From: Candidatus Limosilactobacillus intestinigallinarum
GTDB lineage: Bacteria > Bacillota > Bacilli > Lactobacillales > Lactobacillaceae
Reading direction: 5' to 3'
NCBI GenBank assembly: GCA_019117285.1
Contig: DXAA01000017.1
Location: 45,905-109,904, forward strand
Length of the DNA stretch: 64,000 bases
A model generated the notes under the pieces. That model was given only the letters and a program-made list of their open reading frames with translations. It was not told where the DNA came from and ran no database searches. Below are positions 15,457 through 24,663 of this stretch, in pieces (position 1 is the stretch's first letter; each line of letters opens with the position of its first letter). A program made the position numbers and the translations under genes.

Positions 15457-16518
15457 TTGAATAAGCAACGAATGGGAATCCTATTGGCCACGGGGGTCAT
15501 CGCTCTGACCCTGGCCGGCTGTGGGAACCAGACCAGCAGCCAGCAGAGGAGCAGCAGTTCTTCTACCAGCCTGATCGCCAAGAAGTCCAGCACCAAGGTC
15601 AGTGCGGCGGGGATGTCGCCCCAGCAGGCGGTTAGTCTGGTTACGGCCTACGCCGGTAACCGCTACGGTGGGCAGTGGGCCCGGGTGGCCAAGCAGGCCC
15701 AAAAGTCCCAGTTAAGGGTCAACCTCTACCCGACCAGCCGTTACCAGCTCAGTGACAACGGCCAGGGGATGGCCTATGCGGTGACCGCCAATGGCCAGGA
15801 AACCGGCCTGGTCTACACGCTTACCAAGGATGATGCGGTGGTCCTCTACCGCGATGCCAAGACCGGGCAGCCGGCCAAGAAGCTGGCGACGGTCACCAAG
15901 CCAGCGATGGCCCGCTACATCAACCGGCACGGCCAGGGGGACCTGGTCAATCAGCTGGCCCGGGGTGCCCAAGTGGTCGACAAGAGCGGGACCACCAGCG
16001 CAACCAGCGGCAGCGCGGCCAGTGCCGGGAGCACCACCCATGGCGATAGCGCCACCGGCAAGTACGGCAACAAGGGGCCGTTTGCGGTACCGGCTGACAT
16101 GCAGGGGACCTGGTACTCGGATGATGACGATGACGAGTCGACGATGACCATTGATGGCCACAGCATGACCATCGACGGTGATCCCGTCAAGCTCTATCAC
16201 CAGGATCCCCAGTTTGCCCAGGACAATGTCCACCCCAGTGACGACCAGGTTCAGGCTACTAAAGAGTGGGGCCGGACCCAACTGCTCCACAACGATGACG
16301 GTACCTGGTTAAACGTTCAGGGCTGGTTCCAGGGGGCCGGCGATGGCGAATCCTACATGACCAAGACCGAGACCATCGACGGCAAGCCGGTCAAGGTGCT
16401 GGTGGTCGCCGGCGGGGCCGGGCCATGGGTCGAGGCCGTCTACTACCCGACCAAGTCCCTGGCCCAACAGCAGGCGGACCAGAAGTACGACGACCTGCAC
16501 TACGAGGATGATAACTAA
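15457..16518 (+). CDS. Lreu_0056-type lipoprotein
   Basis: A TTG start at 15457 lies behind GGGAGGGG. The lipobox LAGC is in GVIALTLAGCGNQ, followed by a Ser/Gln-rich tether. Residues about 57-175 (MSPQQAVSLVTAYAGNRYGG, SDNGQGMAYAVTANG, VYTLTKDDAVVLY) form the domain shared with the proteins at 30456 and 40913. A second linker (TSATSGSAASAGSTTHGDS) leads to a beta-rich C-terminal domain with an acidic stretch (SDDDDDE). It is membrane-anchored by LspA processing and faces the cell wall. Its molecular function is unknown. The small membrane protein gene follows at 14 nt. Confidence 0.8.
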   Translation: MNKQRMGILLATGVIALTLAGCGNQTSSQQRSSSSSTSLIAKKSSTKVSAAGMSPQQAVSLVTAYAGNRYGGQWARVAKQAQKSQLRVNLYPTSRYQLSDNGQGMAYAVTANGQETGLVYTLTKDDAVVLYRDAKTGQPAKKLATVTKPAMARYINRHGQGDLVNQLARGAQVVDKSGTTSATSGSAASAGSTTHGDSATGKYGNKGPFAVPADMQGTWYSDDDDDESTMTIDGHSMTIDGDPVKLYHQDPQFAQDNVHPSDDQVQATKEWGRTQLLHNDDGTWLNVQGWFQGAGDGESYMTKTETIDGKPVKVLVVAGGAGPWVEAVYYPTKSLAQQQADQKYDDLHYEDDN

Positions 16519-16532
16519 GGAGGATACTGACC

Positions 16533-16637
16533 ATGCGAAATCCATTGCAAAGAAACCAAAAGTCGACGATCGTGGCCCTGGTGACCGGGGCCCTCATCTG
16601 GCCACTCTGCCTTTACCTGAAGAGCCGCCGGAAGTAG
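16533..16637 (+). CDS. 34-residue membrane peptide
   Basis: The ATG has a perfect AAGGAGGAT ribosome site. The product is MRNPLQRNQKSTIVALVTGA followed by a hydrophobic stretch ending LYLKSRRK: basic ends around one hydrophobic helix of about 18 residues. It probably forms an operon with the lipoprotein upstream. The family is not recognised. Confidence 0.6.
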   Translation: MRNPLQRNQKSTIVALVTGALIWPLCLYLKSRRK

Positions 16638-16735
16638 TCGGTGGGTGAGTACAAATTAGTTTAAATTTTTTTCAAAAAGTCCTTGCCATTTAACGGGAAT
16701 CTTGCTATCATTATTTCTGTTGTCAAGGACGACAT

Positions 16736-16807
16736 GCGGAAGTAGTTCAGTGGTAGAACATCACCTTGCCATGGTGGGGGTCGCGGGTTCGAATCCCGTC
16801 TTCCGCT
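16736..16807 (+). tRNA. tRNA-Gly (GCC)
   Basis: The acceptor stem GCGGAAG/CTTCCGC is closed. The anticodon loop is CTTGCCATG with anticodon GCC. The T-loop motif is GGTTCGAATCC. CCA is not encoded. Confidence 0.95.
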
Positions 16808-16817
16808 TAACCATGAT

Positions 16818-16889
16818 GACCCGTTAGTCAAGTGGTTAAGACACCAGCCTTTCACGCTGGTATCGTGGGTTCAAATCCCGCACGGGTCA
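16818..16889 (+). tRNA. tRNA-Glu (TTC)
   Basis: The acceptor stem is GACCCGT/ACGGGTC. The anticodon stem-loop CCAGCCTTTCACGCTGG gives anticodon TTC. The T-loop is GGTTCAAATCC. CCA is not encoded. Confidence 0.95.
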
Positions 16890-16896
16890 CTCTTTT

Positions 16897-16969
16897 GGGG
16901 AATTAGCTCAGCTGGGAGAGCACCTGCTTTGCAAGCAGGAGGTCATCGGTTCGATTCCGTTATTCTCCA
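16897..16969 (+). tRNA. tRNA-Ala (TGC)
   Basis: The acceptor stem is GGGGAAT/ATTCTCC with one G-T pair. The anticodon stem-loop CCTGCTTTGCAAGCAGG gives TGC. The T-loop is GGTTCGATTCC. A GGCAAT-TATT-ATTGCC hairpin lies just downstream (16972-16987), before tRNA-His. Confidence 0.95.
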
Positions 16970-17002
16970 TTGGCAATTATTATTGCCGAACTGAATATGT
17001 TG

Positions 17003-17077
17003 GCGGTATTGGTGAAGTTTGGTTAACACACCGGTTTGTGGGTCCGGCACGCGTGGGTTCAAATCCCACATACCGCC
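17003..17077 (+). tRNA. tRNA-His (GTG)
   Basis: The extra 5' G that marks tRNA-His faces C73 (GGCGGTAT/ATACCGCC). The anticodon loop TTGTGGG gives GTG. The T-loop is GGTTCAAATCC. Confidence 0.95.
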
Positions 17078-17087
17078 CTCTGTTAAA

Positions 17088-17121
17088 ACAGGGATAGACG
17101 TTTTGTCTATCCCTGTTTTTT
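17088..17121 (+). terminator. terminator of the tRNA cluster
   Basis: ACAGGGATAGAC pairs perfectly with GTCTATCCCTGT around a TTTT-containing loop and is followed by T6. Confidence 0.9.
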
Positions 17122-17195
17122 CATGTGATTAGAGAAATCCTGCGTATATATTATAATAAGGGAAACGTTATCGTCTGAGAAGGGGAGGAAACACC

Positions 17196-18317
17196 ATGCG
17201 CTTTTTGCATACCGCCGATTGGCACATCGGCAAGAGTCTGAACGGCTTTGACCTGCTGGATGACCAGCAGGCCGTCTTTGAACAGATCGAGGGAATCGCC
17301 AAAAAGAAGGCGGTCGACGCGGTGGTGATCGCCGGCGACCTCTACGACCGCAGTATCCCCAGTGAGGCGGCGGTCCGCCAGCTCAACGCCGAACTGGCCC
17401 AACTGAATCTGACCGACCACTTTCCGGTCCTGGCGATCAGTGGAAACCACGACTCGGCCACCCGCTTGGGGACGGGGGCCAACTGGTTCGCTCAGACCGG
17501 CCTCTACCTCAATACCCGGTTGGACAGTGCCTTTGAACCGGTGACGATCGGCGACACCGAGTTCTTCCTCCTGCCATTCTTTGGCATCCAGGCGGTCCGC
17601 AACCACTTCGGCGACGATTCGATCCGCGACGTCAACACGGCGATGGCCCGGATCGTTGCGGCAATGCAGGAGCGCTTCACCCCGGGCAAGCACCATGTCC
17701 TGGTGGCCCACTTCTTCGCGGCCGGGAGCCAGCGGACGGCGGACTCGGAGACCCTGATCGAGGTTGGGGGGCTGAGCGCGGTCGCCACGACCACCCTGGC
17801 CCCCTTTGACTACGTTGCCTTGGGCCACCTCCACAACCGCAACGCCCTCCACGATGACCGGGTCCGTTACAGCGGGTCGCCGATGAAGTTTTCGGTCTCC
17901 GAAGCCGACCAGGAGAAGGGGGTCTGGATCGTTGACACCGACCCCTTCAAGGCAGAATGGGTCCCACTGGCCCCGGCTCATGACATCCACCGGCTGACCG
18001 GGTCCTTCGCCGACCTGGTCGCCAACCGCGAGCAGCACCCCCGGGATGACTTCTATGACATCGAGCTGACCGACCACGAGCGAATCCCGGACGTCCTGAA
18101 CAAGCTGCGGGAACACTACCCGAAGATCGTCAGCCTCCACCGGACCCACGCCGCCAAGCAGGTGGACCCCGACCACGCCCGGGCCCGGCGCAAGCAATCA
18201 CCGATCGATCTCTTGGCCGACTTCTACCAGCAGACGATGGGGATCGACCTGACCGCGACGCAACGCAAGTGGGCCAGCGATGCCCTGAGCGCGGTTAATG
18301 ATGAGGAGGAAGAATAA
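17196..18317 (+). CDS. sbcD: exonuclease SbcD (Mre11-type nuclease subunit)
   Basis: The 373-residue protein starts MRFLHTADWHIGKSLNGFDL (D-x-H metal ligands) behind GGGGAGG. VIAGDLYDRSIP, LAISGNHDSATRLG, VLVAHFFAAG and ALGHLHNRN complete the two-metal phosphoesterase site. A C-terminal capping domain follows (from about 255). With SbcC it forms an ATP-dependent nuclease that opens DNA hairpins and processes blocked double-strand ends. Its stop overlaps the sbcC ATG by one base, so the two are translationally coupled. Confidence 0.95.
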   Translation: MRFLHTADWHIGKSLNGFDLLDDQQAVFEQIEGIAKKKAVDAVVIAGDLYDRSIPSEAAVRQLNAELAQLNLTDHFPVLAISGNHDSATRLGTGANWFAQTGLYLNTRLDSAFEPVTIGDTEFFLLPFFGIQAVRNHFGDDSIRDVNTAMARIVAAMQERFTPGKHHVLVAHFFAAGSQRTADSETLIEVGGLSAVATTTLAPFDYVALGHLHNRNALHDDRVRYSGSPMKFSVSEADQEKGVWIVDTDPFKAEWVPLAPAHDIHRLTGSFADLVANREQHPRDDFYDIELTDHERIPDVLNKLREHYPKIVSLHRTHAAKQVDPDHARARRKQSPIDLLADFYQQTMGIDLTATQRKWASDALSAVNDEEEE

Positions 18318-21300
18318 TGCGTCCATTAACGATTGAGTTGAAGAACTTCGGCCCCTATGCTGACACGACGATCGACTTCACCGAATTTAAAGCACAGTCC
18401 CTTTTCCTGGTGGCCGGGAATACCGGGGCGGGGAAGACGACCATCTTTGACGCGATGTGTTACGCCCTCTTCGGCCAGACGACCAGTGACCAGCGGTCGG
18501 CAGCGGCCCTGCGTTCGGACTTCGCCCCGGCCGACCAGGAGACGGCGGTCACCTTCACCTTCGCCCACCAGGGGCAGAAGTACCGGGTGACCCGGCGGCC
18601 CAAGCAGACCCTGATCGGGCGCCGGGGCCGGCCGGTCGAGCACAACCAGGCTGTTGAGCTGGTCTACCCCCTGGGGAGTGACCAGCCCCACGAGATCACC
18701 AAGATCAAGGCGGCCGACGCCTTCATCACCAACCTCCTCAACCTGACCCGGGACCAGTTCCGGCAGATTGTCCTCCTCCCCCAGGGGAAGTTTCGCCAGT
18801 TCCTGGATTCGGACAGCAACACCAAGGAGGAGCTGCTCCGCGACCTCTTCAACACCACGGTCTACGAGCGCTGGGCGACCGAGCTCAAGAGCCAGCTGAC
18901 CCAGCGTAAGCGGGCCCTGGCCGACCAGGCAACCAAGCTGGCGACGGCCAAGGAAAACGTCAGCACGGTTGATCCCCAGCTGGGGACCAGTGATTGGCTA
19001 GCGGCCGTGGCTGACCAGCTGACCGACCTGAACCAGGAACTGGCCCAGCTGGGGCAGCAGGAGCAGCAACAGCAGGCCGCCGTTGATAAGGCCAGCCAGC
19101 AGCTGCACGCCGACCAGGACCTCCAGCAACGGTTGACCGAGCTGGCGGCGGCTCAGAAGACGGCGATTAGCCTGAAGGCGGAGCGGGCGACAGTGACCGC
19201 CCAAGAGGAGCAGTTAGCCGACCTCAAGTGGATCCAGGAACACCAAGCCGCCTACCAACAGTGGGCCGACGGGGAGCAGCGGGTTGCTGATCAGGCGCAG
19301 CGCCAGGCCCAATTGACCGGGCAGTTGGCGGGCCTCACCACCCAGCACCAGGTTGCCAACGAGCACTACCAGGACCTGGCCGCTCAGCAGGATGAACTGG
19401 CGGCGGTCCGTGACCAGGCCAGTGAATTGGCCCAACGCCTACCGCTGTTTACCGAGTTCAGTCGGCTGACGGCCCAGGTCCAGGCCAGTGAGCGGACATT
19501 GACGGCGGCCCAGCAGGACCAGGCCGACCGCCAGCAACAGGCGGCCGACCTGACCGCGGCGATTACCCAGCTGACCGACCAGTTGGCGGCCCGCGGCGAC
19601 CTGGCCGAACGCCGCCACCAGCTTGACCAGGACCAGCACCGCCAGGCGGACCTGACCCGGGTCGGCCAGGCCCTGACCGACCTCACCAGTCAGCAGGCGG
19701 CTACCAGCCAGCGGCAGGCCCAGCTGGCCACCAAGCTCAAGGAGCAGACGGTCGTGGTTGCCCAACAGATCCGGGAGTTGGCCGCCCTCACCGATATGGC
19801 GGCCCGTTACCAGATCGCTAAGTTGGCTACCCAGCTCAAACCCGGCGCACCGTGTCCGGTCTGCGGGGCCACCGACCACCCGCACCCGGCCCAGGCCCAA
19901 GCGGGGGCAACCCTGGTCAGCGATGCGGAACTCCAGGCTGCCAGTGACCGCCTTCAGGCCAGCCGGGATCGCCTGAGCCGCCTTCAGGAACAGGCCAAAC
20001 AGGTGGAAGGGGAATTGGCCGACCGGCAGGCCCAGCTGACGACCACCCAAGACCAGCTGGCCAACCTGCTGGGGGTGACGAAGCTGCCGACGGACTGGCA
20101 GGACCAGGTGACCGCGTGCGGCCAGCGGGTTGAAGCCGCCGTCGCGGAATGGCGGCGCCAGCAGGACCAGGCCGCCAAGGAGCAGGAACAATTAACCAAG
20201 TTGAAGCAAGCGCAGGCCGCCCTGCAGGCCCCGCTGGAGAAGGATAGTGCGGCCGTTCAGGCGGCCCAGGCGGCCCTGACCCGTCAGCGGGCGATCCTTG
20301 AGACCAAGCGGGATGACCTGCCGGCCGGGATTGCCGACGAGGCAACGGCCAAGCGGCAGCTAACATCACTGCAAGACCGGGTCAAGCGCTACAACGACCA
20401 GCTGACCGCCGCCGACCAACAGCGGCAGGCCTTAGCCCAGCGCCTGGCGGTTACCCAGCACAGCCTGGCAACGACCAAGGATGACCTGGCCACCCTTAAG
20501 ACGGCCCAGGCTAGCCGACACGAGCGCCTGCAGACGGCCCTAACGGACTACCGGGCCGGCCTGACCTGGGACTTCTGGGAACACCAGCTGGCGGTACTGT
20601 CGCAGTTGCCGCAACTCCAGGCGGCCATCCAGAACTATTCGACCCGGGTCCATGACAACCGGCAGGAGGTTCGGCGGCTGACCACGCAGATTGCCGGGCG
20701 GCCGGCCCCGGACCTGGCCGCTAGCCGGGACCGGCTCAGCCAGGCCCAGGCGGCCCTGAGCAAGCTCCAGCAGTTGGCCGGTCAGCGTAGTGCCGAGCGT
20801 GACCAGCTCCAGGCCGCCCAGGAGCGGGTCACCAAGCTAGTCCGGGCCGCGGGTAAGCAGGAGGATGAGCTGAATGCTTTCCAGACCCTGACCGACGTCG
20901 TCACCGGAAACACCGAGAACCACCTCAGCCTGGAGCGCTACGTCCTGCAGTCCTACTTCCAGGACGTCCTGGAAGCGGCTAACGTCCAGCTGGCCCGGCT
21001 GACTAACGGCCGCTACCAGTTTGAACTGGCCAGCGAGCGCCACGGGGCCGGGGCCAAGTGGAGCGGACTGGAGGTCAACGTCTACGATGACAACGCCGGC
21101 AAGACGCGGAGTGCGCGGACCCTGTCCGGTGGGGAGAGCTTCATGGCCTCGTTGGCCCTGGCGCTGGCCCTGTGCCAGATCATCCAGGAGCAGAGCGGGG
21201 GAATCACCATCGACGCCCTCTTCGTCGACGAAGGATTCGGCTCCCTGGACCAGGACGCCCTGGCCGACGCCCTGCGTGCCCTCCAGGATCTGGAGGGACA

Positions 21301-21421
21301 CCGGATGATTGGGATCATCAGCCACGTCACCGAGCTGGAGGAACAGATTCCCGACCAGCTGCGGGTCAGCTCGGTCAACGGCCGCAGCCACGTTTCCTAC
21401 CAGCACGACCTCCACGCCTAG
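18317..21421 (+). CDS. sbcC: exonuclease SbcC (Rad50-type ATPase subunit)
   Basis: The 1034-residue SMC-like ATPase has a Walker A GNTGAGKTTIFDAM near 34-47 and long Gln/Ala-rich coiled coils (about 190-500 and 540-850). The zinc hook CPVCG (Cys513 and Cys516) sits at the apex. The ABC signature is LSGGESFMASLALALA (near 936), and the Walker B is LFVDEGFGSLD. It dimerises through the hook and drives the SbcD nuclease. The length is typical for lactobacilli. Frequent GACCAG/GCCCAG codons reflect the Gln-rich coils. Confidence 0.95.
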   Translation: MRPLTIELKNFGPYADTTIDFTEFKAQSLFLVAGNTGAGKTTIFDAMCYALFGQTTSDQRSAAALRSDFAPADQETAVTFTFAHQGQKYRVTRRPKQTLIGRRGRPVEHNQAVELVYPLGSDQPHEITKIKAADAFITNLLNLTRDQFRQIVLLPQGKFRQFLDSDSNTKEELLRDLFNTTVYERWATELKSQLTQRKRALADQATKLATAKENVSTVDPQLGTSDWLAAVADQLTDLNQELAQLGQQEQQQQAAVDKASQQLHADQDLQQRLTELAAAQKTAISLKAERATVTAQEEQLADLKWIQEHQAAYQQWADGEQRVADQAQRQAQLTGQLAGLTTQHQVANEHYQDLAAQQDELAAVRDQASELAQRLPLFTEFSRLTAQVQASERTLTAAQQDQADRQQQAADLTAAITQLTDQLAARGDLAERRHQLDQDQHRQADLTRVGQALTDLTSQQAATSQRQAQLATKLKEQTVVVAQQIRELAALTDMAARYQIAKLATQLKPGAPCPVCGATDHPHPAQAQAGATLVSDAELQAASDRLQASRDRLSRLQEQAKQVEGELADRQAQLTTTQDQLANLLGVTKLPTDWQDQVTACGQRVEAAVAEWRRQQDQAAKEQEQLTKLKQAQAALQAPLEKDSAAVQAAQAALTRQRAILETKRDDLPAGIADEATAKRQLTSLQDRVKRYNDQLTAADQQRQALAQRLAVTQHSLATTKDDLATLKTAQASRHERLQTALTDYRAGLTWDFWEHQLAVLSQLPQLQAAIQNYSTRVHDNRQEVRRLTTQIAGRPAPDLAASRDRLSQAQAALSKLQQLAGQRSAERDQLQAAQERVTKLVRAAGKQEDELNAFQTLTDVVTGNTENHLSLERYVLQSYFQDVLEAANVQLARLTNGRYQFELASERHGAGAKWSGLEVNVYDDNAGKTRSARTLSGGESFMASLALALALCQIIQEQSGGITIDALFVDEGFGSLDQDALADALRALQDLEGHRMIGIISHVTELEEQIPDQLRVSSVNGRSHVSYQHDLHA

Positions 21422-21498
21422 GACTGTCAATTTCCCCGGAAGAGGCGTAGAATGGAAGAACGCTGTTTGAACAAGTTGTTATCTGAGGGGGCTTTCGA

Positions 21499-21846
21499 TT
21501 GAGCAAGAAATCAACCAAGAAGATCAAGAACGTCAAGGCCCATCGCTACGTCTACATGGTGGTCGAAACGACCATCTTCCAGGACGGCAGCGATCTGCGG
21601 TCCCAGCACTTCTGGGCGGCCCACTCCTACAAGCGGGCGCTGAAGATCATCGCCAAGCTGGCCAAGGGCTACCAGGAGCACGACGCCCAGGCCGGCTTTG
21701 CCTGGCAGCCGCTCAGCCAGGAGGTGGTCGACGGCGGTCTGCTCCGCCACGCGATCATCGACACGGTCATTGATACCGGGGACGCGGACCTTTCCCAGGT
21801 CAAGGTCCGGGTGGCCATCAGCATCCAACGCCTGGTCACTGAGTAG
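21499..21846 (+). CDS. conserved small hypothetical protein
   Basis: A TTG start at 21499 follows GAGGGGGC. The 115-residue soluble protein begins with a basic segment (SKKSTKKIKNVKAHRYVYMV) and has an alpha/beta body (QHFWAAHSYKRALKIIAKLA, VKVRVAISIQRLVTE). The family is not recognised. It lies 77 nt after sbcC and 11 nt before the next small gene, so it probably shares a transcript with the latter. Confidence 0.6.
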   Translation: MSKKSTKKIKNVKAHRYVYMVVETTIFQDGSDLRSQHFWAAHSYKRALKIIAKLAKGYQEHDAQAGFAWQPLSQEVVDGGLLRHAIIDTVIDTGDADLSQVKVRVAISIQRLVTE

Positions 21847-21857
21847 GGGGTGAGCGA

Positions 21858-22103
21858 ATGGCTAAAGCAACCACTCTGGCCGAGCTGGTCAACAACCTGC
21901 CGGATGAGGTTGATCCCGGCCGGTTCACGGCGGACCTCCTTCAGGCCATCGAGCGTCTGCGTCGGCGGCCGCTGGACATCTACTACGCCGGGCCGCGCAG
22001 CCTGCGGGTCGACGGGATCACGATGATGGTTGACCTCCAGCCCAAGCAGGCGGTGATCACCCACTTCGCCGGCCACGCCGTCAACGTCCAGGTTCCCCGC
22101 TAA
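21858..22103 (+). CDS. conserved small hypothetical protein
   Basis: The 81-residue protein starts MAKATTLAELVNNLPDEVDP behind AGGGGGTGAG. It contains RLRRRPLDIYYAGPRSLRVDG and a short beta-rich C-terminus (MMVDLQPKQAVITHFAG). There is no membrane segment or known motif. It is the last gene before a strong bidirectional terminator. Confidence 0.6.
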   Translation: MAKATTLAELVNNLPDEVDPGRFTADLLQAIERLRRRPLDIYYAGPRSLRVDGITMMVDLQPKQAVITHFAGHAVNVQVPR

Positions 22104-22107
22104 ACGA

Positions 22108-22148
22108 AAAAAATCGTCCATCCGCAATTCACGCGGACGGGCGATTTT
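22108..22148. terminator. bidirectional terminator between convergent genes
   Basis: AAAAAAATCGTCCATCCGC pairs with GCGGACGGGCGATTTT (a few mismatches). The A-run and T-run on the two flanks serve both strands. Confidence 0.8.
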
Positions 22149-22160
22149 CTGGTTTAAACG

Positions 22161-23024
22161 TTATTTGGCGAAGCCGGTCATGATACTGCCGCCGACGATC
22201 AGGACCAGGCCGATCGTGATGTAGACCATCTCGCGGTGGGTCTTCTGCTCGTGGAGGAAGAGGATCCCCCCGAAGGTTGACAGGATTGAGCTCAGCTGGC
22301 TGTAGATGAAGGCGTCGGTGACCCCGTTGTGCCTAACCGAAAAGAGGTAGAAGAGGGTCCCAATGCTGAATTCGATCCCGGCCAGGGCGTTGTGCCAGGT
22401 GGCGCGCTGGCGGTAGACACTGGTAGCGTGGGTCGCCAGGACGTAGATGGTGGTGCCGACCAGGACCCCGACCATCTCGGGCAGGAGGTAGTCCAGCCCG
22501 CTAACCCCGGGGTTGATGTCCTTGCTGATCAGCTTCGGGAAGCTGGAGTAGATCCAGAACCCGATCGTCGTCGCCAGCAGGAAGAGGACGTTGCCCGCGT
22601 TGGCGTTGCCGCCGGCGGGGTCGTCACTCTTGGAGCTGAGGACAATCCCGATAACCACCAGGGCCAGGGCGATGAAGCCGATCACCTTGGCGGTGGCGGT
22701 TGGCCACTCGCCGAAGATCAGGACCCCGATCAGGGAGTTCCCGACCAGCTGGAAACCGGCCGACAGAGGGATGGTCCCGCTGACGCCGATCCGCTTGAAT
22801 GAGATGAACTGTCCCATCTGCCCGATCGTCCAGAGGGCCCCGGCGCAGAAGGCCACGGCCCAGGTGGCCGGGTCAAAGGCCGGCCGGGTGAACAGGTAGA
22901 TAATCAGTGCGGTTGCCGAGGCCCCGATCCCCATCCCCGCGATTTGGCTGGCAGGGGACTTACGAACGGTCAGGGGAATCAGTGCCCAGGCAACGATGTT
23001 GATCAGTGCGATCAAAAATGCCAT
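22161..23024 (-). CDS. GRP-family sugar uptake protein (GlcU/RbsU-like)
   Basis: The 287-residue membrane protein has ten hydrophobic segments. It starts MAFLIALINIVAWALIPLTV and includes GALWTIGQMGQFISFKRIGV, PLSAGFQLVGNSLIGVLIFG and GGILFLHEQKTHREMVY. These fit the glucose/ribose transporter family (DMT superfamily, proton-driven) common in lactobacilli, usually annotated glcU or rbsU. The sugar cannot be decided from sequence, and no sugar kinase gene adjoins it. It is convergent with the small gene at 21858. Confidence 0.85.
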   Translation of the reverse strand: MAFLIALINIVAWALIPLTVRKSPASQIAGMGIGASATALIIYLFTRPAFDPATWAVAFCAGALWTIGQMGQFISFKRIGVSGTIPLSAGFQLVGNSLIGVLIFGEWPTATAKVIGFIALALVVIGIVLSSKSDDPAGGNANAGNVLFLLATTIGFWIYSSFPKLISKDINPGVSGLDYLLPEMVGVLVGTTIYVLATHATSVYRQRATWHNALAGIEFSIGTLFYLFSVRHNGVTDAFIYSQLSSILSTFGGILFLHEQKTHREMVYITIGLVLIVGGSIMTGFAK

Positions 23025-23218
23025 TACAATAATCCTTCTCTCTTGTACTTTTCACAAACGTACCTAACCAATTTAGCATAAATCGGAACGATTTGCGAGT
23101 GAAGGCCCTTTATTTATAGCAAAATGATGTGTTTTAGTTGATTTTACCCCGAAAAACAGTAAGAATCGCGAACTTTGCGTTAAATTTCACATTATAAAAG
23201 GATTTACTAAAAGCCAAC

Positions 23219-23249
23219 CAAAAAAGGCGGCGGACAGAGCCATCGCCGC
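23219..23249 (-). terminator. terminator after the DUF554 gene
   Basis: On the minus strand GCGGCG pairs with CGCCGC around an 11-nt loop and is followed by CTTTTTT. The rest of 23025-23218 is A+T-rich and shows no gene; it must contain the promoter of the sugar transporter gene. Confidence 0.65.
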
Positions 23250-23933
23250 TTAGACCAGGTCGATGACGATGAAGAAGATGATCGGCACCAGGAGGGCCGG
23301 CAGGATGTTGAGGGTCTTGATGTCGCGGAGCTTGAGCAGGGTGATCCCGGTGGTCGCAATCAGGAAACCACCGACGATGGCGATCTCAGTGACCAGCGGT
23401 CCGGTGAAGAAACTGGCCGAAAGGTACTTAGCGACCAGGTAGATGGCCCCCTGCCAGCAGAAGAGGACTGGGGCGCAGAGCAGCATCCCCCAGCCGAAAC
23501 TGGCGCCGAAGACCATCGTGGTCACGAAGTCGAGGGTGGCGTTGGTGTAGAGCATTGTCTCATCACCGCGGACCGCCGCCATCACTGGGCCGACGATCGA
23601 GAGGGCGCCGATGCAGCAGAGGAGGATCCCGGTGGCCAGCCCCTTGACCAGCTGAGAGTGGCCCCCGAAGCGCTTGATCAGGTGGTCAAACCGCCTGTCA
23701 AGGTCCCACCAGGTGCCGAGCAGGGTCCCGATCGCCAGGCTGACGATGAAGAGGACCGGGTAGTGGCTCTTCGGCAGATTGTTGACGACGTTCTCGAGGC
23801 CGATCCCCAAGGCGGCGAGCCCCATCACCGTGAAGAGGGCGTCCTCATACTTCTTGCTGAGGCCGCGCTTCAGCAGGCAGCCGATGGTAGTGCCGACCAG
23901 GATCGCGGCGACGTTTGCGTATGTTCCAATCAT
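23250..23933 (-). CDS. DUF554 family membrane protein
   Basis: The 227-residue protein starts MIGTYANVAAILVGTTIGCL and has GLAALGIGLENVVNN, LAIGTLLGTWWDLDRRFDHL and GPVMAAVRGDETMLYTNATL, characteristic of DUF554. It has about six to seven membrane helices. This family is widespread in Firmicutes and has no established role; a transport function is plausible. It is a single-gene unit between terminators. Confidence 0.85.
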   Translation of the reverse strand: MIGTYANVAAILVGTTIGCLLKRGLSKKYEDALFTVMGLAALGIGLENVVNNLPKSHYPVLFIVSLAIGTLLGTWWDLDRRFDHLIKRFGGHSQLVKGLATGILLCCIGALSIVGPVMAAVRGDETMLYTNATLDFVTTMVFGASFGWGMLLCAPVLFCWQGAIYLVAKYLSASFFTGPLVTEIAIVGGFLIATTGITLLKLRDIKTLNILPALLVPIIFFIVIDLV

Positions 23934-24017
23934 GTTTTACTCACTCCAAAATTTTTACTAACTCTATCATAGCAAAGTTTCGGCCCGGCTGCGGCCCAGT
24001 CCGACCGTAGCCCTAAC

Positions 24018-24060
24018 TAAAAAAAGACCCTGCCGTGGCAAACTACCACTTCGGCAGGGT
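24018..24060 (-). terminator. terminator after the 24081-24458 gene
   Basis: On the minus strand CACCCTGCCG pairs with CGGCAGGGT around a 16-nt loop and is followed by CTTTTTTT. Confidence 0.8.
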
Positions 24061-24080
24061 GAAATAATTTAAGTGAATTA

Positions 24081-24458
24081 TTAGTTCTTCTTGTGGGCCA
24101 TCAAGGCGCAGACAAAGGCAACGATGGCGACGACTGCGCTAACCATGCCGAGCGCCATTGACTTTGGCATGAAGGCAAAGATGAAGCCGAGGACCCCGGC
24201 GGCCACGCTGACCCAGGCCGTGGTCATGAAGATGGAGCCAGCCTTGACACCCTTAAGCTCGTGGGCCTCGCTTAGGCCGTAGCCGAATAAGCACAGGCCG
24301 ACTACTGCGAATAAGAATTGCCAGGCGGCAACGGAGCCTTCATGTGAATTAGTCAGGTAATTGATGAAGGACGGCCCGCAGGCGTAGATAATAATTGCAA
24401 CCAGGTTAAGCCAGATCAGGATCTTGTTAGTCCGCTTGAATGCATGTTCTTCCATCAT
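24081..24458 (-). CDS. four-helix membrane protein of unknown function
   Basis: The 125-residue protein starts MMEEHAFKRTNKILIWLNLV behind AAAGGAGTG. It has four hydrophobic helices (about 14-31, 44-62, 74-94 and 99-120) and a basic C-terminus AHKKN. The arrangement resembles small lactobacillar membrane proteins near metabolic genes, but no family is recognised. Confidence 0.65.
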   Translation of the reverse strand: MMEEHAFKRTNKILIWLNLVAIIIYACGPSFINYLTNSHEGSVAAWQFLFAVVGLCLFGYGLSEAHELKGVKAGSIFMTTAWVSVAAGVLGFIFAFMPKSMALGMVSAVVAIVAFVCALMAHKKN

Positions 24459-24621
24459 AAAACACTCCTTTCTAATAAATCTTTGTTGCTACACCTTTAC
24501 CGTAGGACTAATTAGGCAAAATGTTAAGAATAGTAGTCGAAAAACAGCTTATCATTAAACAACTATGAGAATTTGACCACTATCAGGAATCAAATTACCA
24601 AATTGTCCATTTTTTAAAATA

Positions 24622-24652
24622 AGAAAAGCCGCCTGGCACCCGCCAGACAGCC
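24622..24652 (-). terminator. terminator after the acetoin reductase gene
   Basis: On the minus strand GCTGTCTGGC pairs with GCCAGGCGGC around a GGGT loop and is followed by TTTTCTTATTTT. Confidence 0.7.
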
Positions 24653-24663
24653 TAGTAATTAGT